Shown: in pieces, positions 8,002-17,753 of the stretch
Position numbering within the stretch: the first letter of the stretch is position 1
How the letters are laid out: each line of letters opens with the position of its first letter
NCBI RefSeq assembly: GCF_014066305.1
Contig: NW_023501037.1
Location: forward strand, 744,001-808,000
Length of the DNA stretch: 64,000 nucleotides
Origin: Letharia columbiana
Taxonomy: Eukaryota; Ascomycota; Lecanoromycetes; Lecanorales; Parmeliaceae
Direction of reading: 5' to 3'
Notes under the pieces: model-generated
Seen by the model: the letters and a program-made list of their open reading frames with translations, nothing else
Databases searched by the model: none
Told to the model about the DNA's origin: nothing
Program-made: the position numbers and the translations under genes

Positions 8002-10108
8002 TTACAAGATCTAGGAATTGAGTCAGAAGACAGTTGCGGCAGTCAGTGTACTCCCGCAACGTGTCTCGCGACTCAAAGCAGAGAACGAACAAGAAGGTAA
8101 AGGGCAGGGAGAGTTGCTTACAGATCCGCCCATCTCGCTAGCTCTGCTATCTTTCGATGATAAGTTCTTGCGGAGGGAAACACCTGCATATTTCGGAGTC
8201 AGTAGGACTTTTTTGAGGCCGAAACCAGGTTGTGAGACAGGTGTTGGGATTGAATGAGCTTTTTGCTCGCAAAACATGTCTCACGAGTCAACTCGCGGTC
8301 TGACTTGTGAACAAAATGCCAAGAAAAGTACACCTACCATAGTCGTCCTCTTCCCAGGTTTCATCAGCTCCATCGCTAGCATCACTGAAGTCCCAAGAGC
8401 ACGGTATCTTCTGTCCGCCGTCACCAAAGCCAAATGAAGTGCCTCGGGAAGCACCTCGAGCTATCTTAGCAGCGATCCTCATCATAAGGGCGACCAGCTG
8501 AATAGGTGGTCCCAACAACAGCGAGCACGTTTTTTGAAGAATTGCTGTGGTCATATGGTGACCTGACATATGTGAACGAGGTGAGTAAGGAGAGTACAGA
8601 TTTGAAGACGGTGGGAGTGGTGATTGACCTCGTCTCTTTCGTCTGATACCATGACGGCGAAGCTTGGTATGAGGTGAAGGTGTCGTAGGCTCGGGCCAAT
8701 GGTCATCATCTTGTGATGCAGCATCGCTTACCAATGGCGGCGTCCCTGGGAGATCAGGCGGTGAGTGATATGTACTTCCGTCCTCGGGCTTTGCGTCACT
8801 CATGTCCCAAAGCTCAGGAGACGAGGCTGTGACGGTGATCTCATATACATCACGTTTGTGGTTGCGGATTTCCGGTATGTCGATGCCGGCGTATTCCTCT
8901 CGCGGAGATGTAGGAAAGGGAGGTGAAGGCGCCAGAGGAGATATTGGGCTGTGAAAAGAATGGAAGGAGTCCACGCTCGAAGAGAGACTAGACGACTCTC
9001 TCTTGACATTGGGTAAGGCGAGAGACTCTGCTTCCTTGTTAGATGGTGGCGAGGTCCTGATGGTCAACTGTGGTGGTGCGGTGATGGCTCGCCCGGTCCG
9101 CAGACCCTTGGGCCGAGTGGGGGTCTTGAAGTCGTCGGGTTCTTCGTAGACATTTTCGTGCAAATCTTTGGGGTCAAAGCTTATAGCGTCGGTAGCCTCA
9201 CTGCCACCTTCGTTTTCCGTGCTCCCAGTACTACTGACGTCCGAATGTACGACTTGGAAGCTTGCTTCTGTCTCGCGATGTGTCTCAATATCAGGCTCGA
9301 CTAGCTCGCCCTTTCCAGCGTCTGGGCTCCGGGTGAACGTATCATTTATCGAAAACTCGCCTAAGTCTTCTATCACTTCAGGTACTTTTTCTGACATGGT
9401 ATCAAGTCGGGGCTTAGGTCTCCATGGTCGCTTCTGGATGGGTGTTTTTGAAGGCTGTGGTAGGTCGATGGTGAAACCCCTCTTGAAAGGACATGGAGTG
9501 GCTTCATATTGTAGTACTTTTGTCAGGACATTTTTGAAGTCATCCACCTTCTTCTTATCTTCAGAGCCTGCTCGTGGCAGTTCGATACGATAGTAAGCGT
9601 TCGGACGGATTCGGAGCACGAATTTAGATTCGCCGTCCACGCACCAACACTGCGATTTTGATAGTAGAGGCTGCAGCGTGGTGCCAGAGTTGAGGAAGGC
9701 CGTACCCAGAACTCTGTAGATCCGTAGGGGCCCTATGAAGAAGTCTTAGCTGGATAGTACTGTATCTATCTGAGTACGCTCGAGCATACCAGCGGCCAAG
9801 GTTCTCTCAGTGGTAGAGAACCATGGCAATGTCCCGACAGGTTCCTCTTGGAGCTCAGCCCGTCCGTTGCTGATACTCGAATGCCTTCGAGCCAAGCTTG
9901 TTGGGTTGTTGAATGAAACAATTCTTCCAGCGCCATGTGCGTATAATGTTTCAGCTCCGTCAACTGTCTCCTCCGGGAGTGGGATTGACCTAGAGGACCG
10001 AATTGGTGCAGTAAAGGAGCGGCGGATAAACGGCGGGGGAGTCGCTCTCTCTGGCGTAGATGGCGCTGATGCGAGCGCCATTTGATAAGGATCAGGAAGG
10101 CGGTCCAC
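8002..10108 (-). CDS. INP1: Inheritance of peroxisomes protein 1 (Inp1) orthologue
   Basis: Inp1 is a peripheral peroxisomal membrane protein that tethers peroxisomes to the cell cortex and keeps a share of them in the mother cell or older compartment. Exons 10108-9778, 9732-8338, 8183-8122 and 8010-8002 give 598 aa, a normal length for filamentous fungi. Family blocks: an N-terminal proline-rich stretch with RRSFTAPIRSS, then ETLYAHGAGRIVSFNN, LPWFSTTERTLA, PLRIYRVLGTAFLNSG, the CWCVDGESKFVLRIRP/YYRIELP core, and TPCPFKRGFTIDLP. The long middle and C-terminal part is disordered and rich in Ser, Pro and Thr, with a basic HGIRRKRRGQSP patch. The last two introns (154 and 111 bp) are introner-like. 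The final coding exon is only three codons, so the true C-terminus is uncertain. Confidence 0.8.
8011..8121 (-). repeat. Introner-like intron C (INP1 last intron)
   Basis: 111 bp, GTAAGC to CCTAG. The core TTTGAGTCGCGAGACACGTT (about 8076-8057, minus) is followed by GCGG and a near-perfect complement (CCGCAAC, TGTCT, GACTC), making a strong hairpin. It ends TTCTGACTC plus a short tail, as in intron A. Confidence 0.7.
8184..8337 (-). repeat. Introner-like intron D (INP1 intron 2)
   Basis: 154 bp, GTAGGT to GCAG. The core TTGACTCGTGAGACATGTTT (about 8292-8273, minus) pairs with TGTCTCACAAC downstream. The 3' end CTACTGACTCCGAAATATGC resembles those of introns A and B. Its flanking coding phase is 1. 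Confidence 0.7.
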
Positions 10109-11745
10109 TCGAGTGTTGGACGCGTGATGTGGGGCCCATGCTGTGCGTCTTGATCCACGGTAACGCGAGTGTCTGTGGCCGTCACAGGGCTGAAATCGGC
10201 GTAAATACGAGGGTACCCCGTACTCGTACTTGAAGATCTTAAGCGCGGTTACCTATACACTCTTAAAGTGCGGCTGACTCGGCAATTGAAACGTAAACAT
10301 TGTTTTCTTGTTCGCCAATTCGTCATTCGTCCGTAATCCTCTCTCAACTGTTAACAGAAAAAGACCCATCAAAACATCAAGCCAAAGGTCGAAGGCCTGA
10401 GCTTCAAAATAGATACTGGTGGGGGAGAGGTCCGTGAACATCGATGGCACGTCCAGGATAGAAAGGGAAAAATACAATGGCATTCACGATGCCTTTGGTT
10501 GGAATATCTTCCAGAATGAGATCTCGGAGGATAGCGTTCCTCGACACATTCAGACTGGGGATGATTGCCTTCCACGAGCATCAGCCCTTCTGGGTCAACG
10601 TCAACATCGAAGGTAGCACACGACGGAAGCACCGCCGTCTGAAAGCGACTCGTGAAAAAAGGGATAGTTCAACCCCCCAAGCTCTGACAATGTCGGTCGT
10701 CCTATACTTCGAGCAGCCATGGTGCAAAAGCTCGTGAGCAAGCAGAATCTTCTCATCAGGGATATTAGAGCGATGGAGGGCAAGACTGTACTCTCCATTG
10801 AGAATGACGGTCTGATAGCGGACAGTCCGACGACAATGCTGGACTCTAGTCTGTTAAAGTGACGCCCAGAACTGGACTCTGGTTTATCTTCTGAGAATAC
10901 CAAAGCGAATAGTGCTAAATGCTTTGAAATTTTATACGCGACTACTTTTCTGCGTTCCCTTATTCGACATGCCTTCACGTACTCGGTCGTGGGTGCGATT
11001 ATTTGACGATTTCCTGTAGCATCTTACTAATCTCGACATACTACTTCCTTACCGTGTTCTATCTATCAAATGCGACTGATTTAGACCTCGCTCGTCACGG
11101 ACAAACACCCTTCCTTCAACCAGATCCGAAGAGTACATATATATCTTCAGTTCCTGGTAGCAGGCTCGCTACTTCTCCCTAACCTCCCAGAACTGTTGCG
11201 AGCATGGTCAGGAAAGAGTAATGTCTGCCCGACTGAGTCCTGCCAAGGTTAAGCTTTACATGATCGGCATATTCTGACATTTCGTTCCTTCCATCCGCTT
11301 CTCCAAGGCCTGATGCAGTCCTTGGCGGCAGTATTGCTAGAACATGAATCATGCCATCAAACTTCGCGATCTAGGACAAAATGAGCTCACTTGCTCACAT
11401 ATATATTCGATTGTTCGGCGGCTTTTGCTCTTTCTGTTGAGAAAATTGTCTACACTGAGCAAGTTTTCAAGGAAAAATCAAGTATGACTCCCGCGATTAA
11501 TGCAGTATTCTCGTTTGTAGGTGAGAGTACTGAGCGAGTTATTAAATGCTGTTTAATTTATGACTCCTCCGATTAATGCATTATCGCTCTCCATGGGCAT
11601 AAAAGTGTGCAATTCCTCCCTCCATTGCTCCATCCAACACCCCACACATCTCGCATATATCTTTACCAAAAGGCGCATCACGCACGAAAGCATACTTGCA
11701 CCCAAGTCTATCATCCTCTCGTGACATATCATCCACTCACCCACC
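10109..11745. other. Intergenic stretch with possible minus-strand gene remnant
   Basis: No gene can be closed here. On the minus strand about 10610-10860, one frame preceded by a TTTAACAG acceptor reads like protein (NGEYSLALHRSNIPDEK, LAHELLHHGCSKYRTTDIV), then meets a stop. Further protein-like pieces follow in two other frames down to about 10400. This may be a decayed gene upstream of INP1. 10980-11745 shows nothing beyond the 5' region of the next gene. Confidence 0.3.
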
Positions 11746-12846
11746 ATGTCAGACAACATAGGCCGTATCATTTCGCCCGAGTATGCCGGACCAGCATTCT
11801 ACGCCTCCCCATCAGCATCCTCCTTGCCCATCCCCGAGTTTAGCAAGCGCTCTTCAACCGCCCTCGGTGTAAGCACACAACTCAATCTCGGAGCACGAAA
11901 ATCTCCTCTAAATGCCATTACTCACATCGAGCAGGTTTCATCCGATTCAGATCAATCAAGCAAATCCAGTACCAGAAGCAAATCCGTTTCCTTCACCTCA
12001 GACACCAAATCCAATGACGGCAAAAGAGCCATATCGGCTACCAAGGAGCAGGACAAGTCCATCGACATGGTTAGGGGCAATTCATCCAGTTGTTCGATCA
12101 ATTCATGTCTGACTCACCATATCCAGAAATCCAAGACTGCACTCGCGGCATCCGCCCAACGAAGTGCAGCATTCGAGAAGCTTGCCAAGCGAGTCGGAGA
12201 AGACAACGAAGCTCAAGCGAAACGTGAGACGGCACAGCACCAGGCATCAGAGATCCTCGAGCTCCGACAACGTCAACAAGTCATCATCGACCGCATCATG
12301 CGAAGATCCGCCAAGGTTACCATCCGATATACACCCCAGGAGATAATTGACATCCGGAACCAGAAGCCCACTATTCCCGCCAATGTGCAGCGCCAGGCAC
12401 AAGAAATGCAGCAGATGTGGATGGACCAACAAGTCCAAACAATTTCGCGGCAGGCGGCAGAGCATCTGGTGATGCTAGAGCGAAGTACAAATCACCTGCT
12501 GCAGCTCGCGACCAAAAGGCTAGAACAAAATCTAGCCAAACAACAGGAGATCTTGCAGCAAAGGCTCGACGAAATCAACGAGGAGATCAAACGAGAGGAA
12601 GGAAACCTAGCCGACGACGAACTAGGCCTGACCAGCAGCAGCGATGATGAAACTACCCTGATTGACTCCGTGATAGACAGGGACGAGTATCAATACCAGG
12701 AGGTTATCGTCCCCAGCAATCGCAGGCTCGCCGCGAATTCTCCGGAGACCATTTTCGAGGAGTCTGAGGAGACTGCAGTCGAAGATAGTACTGATGCTGA
12801 CCAGAAGGCGCCGGAGATTGAGCAGACCGGGAAGGCTGAAGAATGA
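11746..12846 (+). CDS. PNRC/EDC1-like motif coiled-coil protein, C-terminal tail out of frame
   Basis: Uninterrupted 366 aa frame. Residues about 14-35 read YAGPAFYASPSASSLPIPEF. This matches the short proline-rich motif of PNRC/EDC1-type decapping activators, which bind the EVH1 domain of Dcp1, so a link to mRNA decapping is possible. A Ser-rich region with a basic patch follows. Residues about 135-285 are strongly helical (LRQRQQVIIDRIMRR, AEHLVMLERSTNHLLQLATK, KQQEILQQRLDEINEEI), a likely coiled coil, and the C-terminus is acidic. The stop TGA lies at 12844-12846. One base off, 12845-12955 encodes a highly acidic tail ending FSMEE, so a single extra base probably shortens the protein by about 38 residues. 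The role is inferred from the short motif alone. Confidence 0.65.
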   Translation: MSDNIGRIISPEYAGPAFYASPSASSLPIPEFSKRSSTALGVSTQLNLGARKSPLNAITHIEQVSSDSDQSSKSSTRSKSVSFTSDTKSNDGKRAISATKEQDKSIDMVRGNSSSCSINSCLTHHIQKSKTALAASAQRSAAFEKLAKRVGEDNEAQAKRETAQHQASEILELRQRQQVIIDRIMRRSAKVTIRYTPQEIIDIRNQKPTIPANVQRQAQEMQQMWMDQQVQTISRQAAEHLVMLERSTNHLLQLATKRLEQNLAKQQEILQQRLDEINEEIKREEGNLADDELGLTSSSDDETTLIDSVIDRDEYQYQEVIVPSNRRLAANSPETIFEESEETAVEDSTDADQKAPEIEQTGKAEE

Positions 12847-12955
12847 AGCCGAGGACTTTGACGAGTTTGAGGAACTTGAGGACGAGGGCTACTATTCGAT
12901 AGAGGAGATGGTGGAAGAACAGGAGGATGAGGCTTACTTCTCTATGGAAGAGTAG
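12845..12955 (+). pseudogene. Frame-shifted acidic tail of the preceding gene
   Basis: A frame starting at GAAGCCGAG directly after the upstream stop encodes an Asp/Glu-rich stretch with two YFS/YYS-type repeats (YYSIEEMVEE and YFSMEE) and ends at TAG 12953-12955. Its composition continues that of the preceding protein. No intron fits at the junction. Either a one-base insertion near 12838-12845 or a sequence error separates them. Confidence 0.5.
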
Positions 12956-14135
12956 GAGGAATGTTGCAGAGCATGGTAGCGCTGGATACTTGAGTTCCTG
13001 GTCTTAGTCTTCAATTAGTTCAGCCGCAATGAACGGGTCGGTTTCAGCCCGGGATCATGCCCAGAAGACTAGACGACTGCAGAGATTTGGGAAAGTACGT
13101 TAGTAGAAGGCATCCAAGCGCTTCGCTCTCCTAAGACTCGGACCAACCTCGGCACCTCAATTGTTCTCGCGCTGAATATCGCCGGTTGGGCTACACCTTA
13201 CTGCTCATGCTCTCTCATCCGAGACGCTGATTCTCTGGGCCTTTGCATCCTACCGGGCTTGTGAAGACAGATACCAACTGCGGGTATGGCTATGTTGAGT
13301 GTCTAGGGTCGCGTGAGGAAATTTTCACCGGCAATCTTTCGAAGCATGCGACACAGCCGCCAACATCATTGAAAACTATCTGGCTGGGCCTTTGACGCCT
13401 GTGAAGCCCATGGGGCAACCCGTAGGGTGTCCAGTACATACCTATGACTTATCAATTTATCAACCATCATGACAACTAGGGGTGGTTTTTTCGACGACTC
13501 TCGGGACCGTGGGGGATGTTACATTGGGTGATTGTTCTAGGACGAATATAGGCAGAGCCTACAATTAGTCGTCATGTGGCATGACGTTGGCTGTGCCACA
13601 TTTCTTTCGCTTGTTATTCATAGGTCTAATCCAGAGGGCATCAGACCGTGATAATGTATAGTGTACTGTGTAGTATTTGGCCTCCTCCTAAACTCGAAAG
13701 CAGCACTGCTTCCTAAGGTAGTGCAACCTTCCTTCCGACGTTGGATGCCAAGTCTACGTTAAATACTTGATAGGCTAGAGCGCCGGAGCTTCATTTGCAA
13801 TCTGCAGTTCCCGGCCGGCTCATGTCAGGGCCAGGGCTCGCATGACCCCATCCAGTGAATTTGTTTGTCACCTCCCTCATACGGAGCATGGGTAGAAAGG
13901 ATTATTGGTCTTTCACTCAACGGTTCTGTTCAATCTTCAAGTCTTCCTGCCCCCACCTCTTCGTTACCTCCGCATGCGATGCGCCGTCATGCGCCGAAGA
14001 TCGCTTTGTATGGCTGGGATCCCTAGATACAAATAATCAACATCCCTCCGGGCCATCATTTTGCATCATGTAAAAGAGCACTCTTATCACACAGGGCTAT
14101 CTCTATATATATCCTGCCTCCATACCTAGCCGATC
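12956..14135. other. Intergenic, no gene supported
   Basis: Only short frames. A short protein-like piece near 13340-13450 on the plus strand (CDTAANIIENYLAGP) has no visible start or partner. The last 60 bases hold a TATA-like tatctctatatatatcc, about 25-35 bp before the start of the next gene. Confidence 0.45.
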
Positions 14136-14764
14136 ATGGCTCTCGGTTCAAAGCTCGCAACAGCACTACCATTCTTGTTTCTCGCAGCCAGAATCAATGC
14201 CAATAGCTCTATTACAGCCTTCAACCTTACCGCTATCTCCGCCTTCAACAATGCTTCCATACTGGAGTGCTGGCAGATCACTCTTCCCCTGACCATATCT
14301 CAGACGGCAGGCATTCAAGGTGCGGCTGTACAGCAGCTCGGCAATGTGAGCAGCATGGTGTGGTCAAGCCTACCGGGTGGATTTGCAGGTTCACCCCATC
14401 CTGCTCCGTCTGTACAGTACGTCTATATCCTATCCTTCTTCATACATACGATATACTTTCTCTTTCTTCCGATTCAATGTACTAACGCGCTATGTATTTC
14501 GCATATAACAGGTACAATGTGATCCTGTCCGGCACCCTGCACGTCACAATCCCAAACTCGTCGCAAGAAGTCACGGTGGTCAGCGGTAAAAGGAGCCTGC
14601 TTATTGCTGCGGACACGGCAAATGTGAGCAGGACGGGGCATATCTCAAGCCTTCTTGGAAAAGAGCAGGGCACTTCGTTAATGATACCCACGGCGAATAA
14701 TGAGATACCCCCGCATAAGGTCATACATGCTGGAGCTTGTGGAAAGCGCGATTTGGAGCTGTGA
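14136..14764 (+). CDS. Secreted small protein, cupin-like fold suggested
   Basis: Exons 14136-14416 and 14512-14764 (intron 95 bp with a CTAACG branch and ACAG acceptor) give 177 aa. The N-terminus has a clear signal peptide (KLATALPFLFLAARINA). The mature part contains ILECWQITLPLT, AAVQQLGN, a YNVILSGTLHVTIPN strand pair and a LLIAADTANVSRTGH block. These features fit fungal secreted proteins with a jelly-roll/cupin-like core, where a histidine often sits near the GH turn. No enzymatic function is established. Several Asn-X-Ser/Thr sites suggest N-glycosylation. Predicted to act outside the cell. Confidence 0.7.
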
Positions 14765-15043
14765 CGGAAGGGATGTTTCCAATTCGATCGTCGCAGAGGA
14801 TATGTAGAGGTGAAATTTACAGCAGAATGCCTGTCTGAAAGCCGGTGCCGTTTCAGCGATGTCGCATTACAGACCAGAATCTATCATTAGGGTATATGGA
14901 TAGTACATGCCTAAAGAGATGTACAAAAAGACTCTCAGATGGTACATTGAGGCTCTCAAAACCACTGCGAATGTCATGAACTGCTTCGGGGACTTTCCCC
15001 TTGAACGCAGGGCTTCGAACACAATTTCCTTTTCCCTTCAGAA

Positions 15044-16215
15044 TCATACTTTGCCCGATGGTAACGTCGCAGGAGGACGTGTAAGCGCCACGCTATCGTT
15101 ACTAAGCTCATATCCCTCGCTCCGGTATCTTGCCGTGATGCGGTCTTTCCAACTTTGCTGACTTCCAGATTCATACTGGTATCGATCTCCTTTACGATTC
15201 CTGCTGGATCCACGAGCGGGAGAGATAAGGGTTCTGTAAGTTGGCAAACATGACATGATTACCGCAATTGCAGGCTCTAGGGCGTCGTAAAGCAATGCTT
15301 GGCTTACAACTCCTCCACCATCACCCACCGCGAGTCGGACAGCGTCTATAACGACGACGACCATGCCGACTGAGAACAGCAATCCCACGGCAATTTTCTT
15401 GCCCAACTGCATTTGCAGGCCTCGCAGGAAACATGTGGGGAGGATCATGACTACTATTTGTCAGTATATAAGCGACTTCTTGAGAGCTGAAGAACTTACC
15501 AGCGAGATCGGAAGATATATTAAGGGCAAGGCCTACCTCCGCAAAGTTGTTTACGACACCGGACGCATGTGGAGTTAGACATTTCTCTGGCGGCCTATTA
15601 GCACGCATTGTGGAAAGCACGGGTTCAAAGTACGCACTGAGAACGAATATATCGGACGGACTGCCACAGATCCAAAACACCTCGAGGAAGCACGCCCAGA
15701 ATGCGATGCAGGTATAAATGAAGACAGCCCACCACCATCTCATAAACATCTTGTTGACACTGAAGATTTGGCGGAAGAGAATCAGAAAAGTGAATTTGAC
15801 CGCATACAAGATGATCCAGAAGAAGAGTTGTCCAGCAACTTCAAGCCGGAAGAATCGCTCTAGTGTTTCTTTCGAGGGCATTGGCCCATCTTTCTTTCCA
15901 AAGAGTCCCACTTCTATGGCTAAGGGGTAAATCGTCGTACTAAGAGCCATGTATGGGATCAAGAGTACCAATGCGAAGGCGTGGCTCCAGTCATCCATTT
16001 GAAGCTTTCCAAGCAAGCGTTTCCGGATCACGAAACGGCCAAAGGATAGAAGAATGGCGAAGCTTGTGAAGGTCCACGATACCGCCTGTCCCCACATAGG
16101 ATTGTGTTAGTGTGCTTTCATGGTGCATGCAATTCAGATATGTGGAAGGGCTTCTTACCAGATATTCACTACGACTGAGTGTCTTTGCTGGGGAGTGGGT
16201 CGTAGAGGGCGCCAT
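15044..16215 (-). CDS. Integral membrane protein, fungal rhodopsin-like domain (Fung_rhodopsin, PTH11-related)
   Basis: Exons 16215-16159, 16085-15500 and 15450-15044 make 349 aa. Seven hydrophobic segments are seen, starting with AVSWTFTSFAILLSFGRFVI. Family marks are LQMDDWSHAFALVLL, the segment FWIILYAVKFTFLILFRQIF, FWICGSPSD, and the late block SDLAV followed by MILPTCFLRGLQMQLGKKIAVG. The C-terminal tail is cytosolic, basic and Ser-rich. Members are fungal seven-pass plasma membrane proteins, often expanded in plant-associated species. The ligand is unknown and the PTH11 comparison is by family only. Introns are 73 and 49 bp. Confidence 0.8.
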
Positions 16216-16773
16216 AATTCTCTTACTGTAGGGCATCCGGTGACACAAAGGAAGGAAAACACCACCATTTTATTTGGCTTACGGGACAAAGATATGTGCC
16301 AAAACCAGCCCAGGGTAAGATGGCGTAGCATGTATGGCGGTGACTATGTGTGAGACGTGTGCCAGATACGACGAGCGATGAAACAGTACATTTCGAGGGT
16401 GCAGCCCGCACCCTCCATCTTTGTCACCATGGTCCTCAAAATCGACCAATCCGTTTTCGAGCCAGACATGCAGTTCAGCAAACTTTGCAGCTCAGCCTCA
16501 TTGTCATGGGCGGGTGTATAAGAGTTCTGTACTTCAACACGTGAGACTTCGAGAATAGCAGCACCAGCAGCATCATGCATCCCATTTTTTCGCTAGGGAC
16601 TCCGCACCTCAGGCCTAGCTACTTTTACGACCAACCCGATTAGGGCTAGCCGCATAGAGTATCCATGCTAAGAGACAACCTTCCGTCTGATTAATTTTCA
16701 TCCATGCTCGTTCTGCATGAACCCAGGTACGAGTGTGGTGTGGACATTAGTGCGTTCGTGCGAAAGCAGTCCC

Positions 16774-16782
16774 TCGGTCCGA
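16774..16782. promoter_or_regulatory. Palindrome TCGGTCCGA, candidate Zn2Cys6 site 1
   Basis: Perfect 9 bp inverted repeat (CGG and CCG half-sites with a one-base spacer). It lies about 280 bp before the candidate start at 17051 and about 970 bp before the PKS start. The same word occurs at 16904 and 29102. Confidence 0.45.
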
Positions 16783-16903
16783 ATGCCTATTTCTTCTATT
16801 GCCCCACGACGGCGACGGCGGTAGTTCTCAAAATTTGGTAAAGTATCTTGGTCTCGGCGCTTGGTTGACATGCTGCGTTATTCATAGTCTCGGCGCGAAA
16901 TTC

Positions 16904-16912
16904 TCGGTCCGA
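16904..16912. promoter_or_regulatory. Palindrome TCGGTCCGA, candidate Zn2Cys6 site 2
   Basis: Second copy, 130 bp from the first, embedded in ttctcggtccgaaaattc. A looser TCGGCGCGA occurs about 10 bp upstream. Confidence 0.45.
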
Positions 16913-17050
16913 AAATTCATTCCTTGCGGAAGGAGGCCATCTGAAAATCAGTGCGCTAGAAGCTTACCAAGATATACCGCATGCCTTCGGTATACCGTAC
17001 ACGGCTTCCTAAATTCTGCGCATCAAAATCTGGCTAAGAATTAATTCCAG

Positions 17051-17640
17051 ATGGATATTGTTGCAGGAAGCGTTGCAGCAGCATGACCAATGGCAGACGT
17101 TTTCATCTGATCATACCATCTTTTCCTCCAGTGAGGGACACTCCTCTTATATTGTGTCTCGCTGCACGGCATACCCAATGATTTTGAGAGAAAGCCTATC
17201 AACCGTGGAGCATTCCCGCAAGACGATTGTCCGGTGGAGTTTCGAATGGCTTTTTGTTCGCACTGGGGGATGAAGTGGGATGATGTCACGCTTACTTTGC
17301 CTGAGGTCGAACCGTAAGCATTTGGAGCAGGCACTCGCACTTGCAAGACCCGGGAGATAGAGGGTATAGTGTTGGCATCAGTATTTGTTCCTAGTTAGGG
17401 ACGGCTTTTGGCCCGGAAGCTCCCATAGTGGAGTGGCCACCGTTCGTGTACAGCGACATCCATGACGAGCATGTGCATCCTGTCCCGAGCATCGTGCGAG
17501 ATCTAGGCCTTGGCAACGTCTTACCGAGTCCGGCTGAAAGAACCGACTTGATCCGTTTGTTAGCAAAGCATTTTGTGGTGGGGACTTTCAGTGCTCTTGC
17601 ATCATGCGCCCAGTTTCAAACAGTAAGGATGTGTTGATTC
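17051..17640 (+). pseudogene. Unrecognised gene remnant upstream of the PKS
   Basis: At least two protein-like segments lie on the plus strand. 17143-17310 reads GIPNDFERKPINRG, then VEFRMAFCSHWGMKWDDVTL, ending at a GTAAGC donor-like site. About 17430-17630 reads FVYSDIHDEHVHP, then LLAKHFVVGTFSALASCAQFQT, ending at CA/GTAAGG. I could not join them in one frame with good splice sites, nor find a secure start (ATG 17051 is possible). The HDEHVHP cluster hints at metal binding. It may be a decayed tailoring gene of the cluster. No family is recognised. Confidence 0.35.
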
Positions 17641-17753
17641 CTATATCTTGGCCATCTAGATCGTTGTTATTGGCTTTTGTCGTGAGTTGTTGTGTTATAT
17701 CGACCCAACGCGAGAGACGGAATGCGCTCGAAAGGCGCTAAGTGACATCCAGC

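Larger units (their letters stand above)
16216..17049. other. Intergenic region with two TCGGTCCGA sites
   Basis: Upstream of both the rhodopsin-like gene (minus) and the cluster genes (plus). A 78-codon minus frame at 16344-16580 has no recognisable family. The useful signals are the two palindromes listed separately. Confidence 0.4.

Noticed and set aside
9168..9593. Plus-strand 141-codon frame
   Set aside because: Lies antisense inside the large INP1 exon and shows no recognisable domain.
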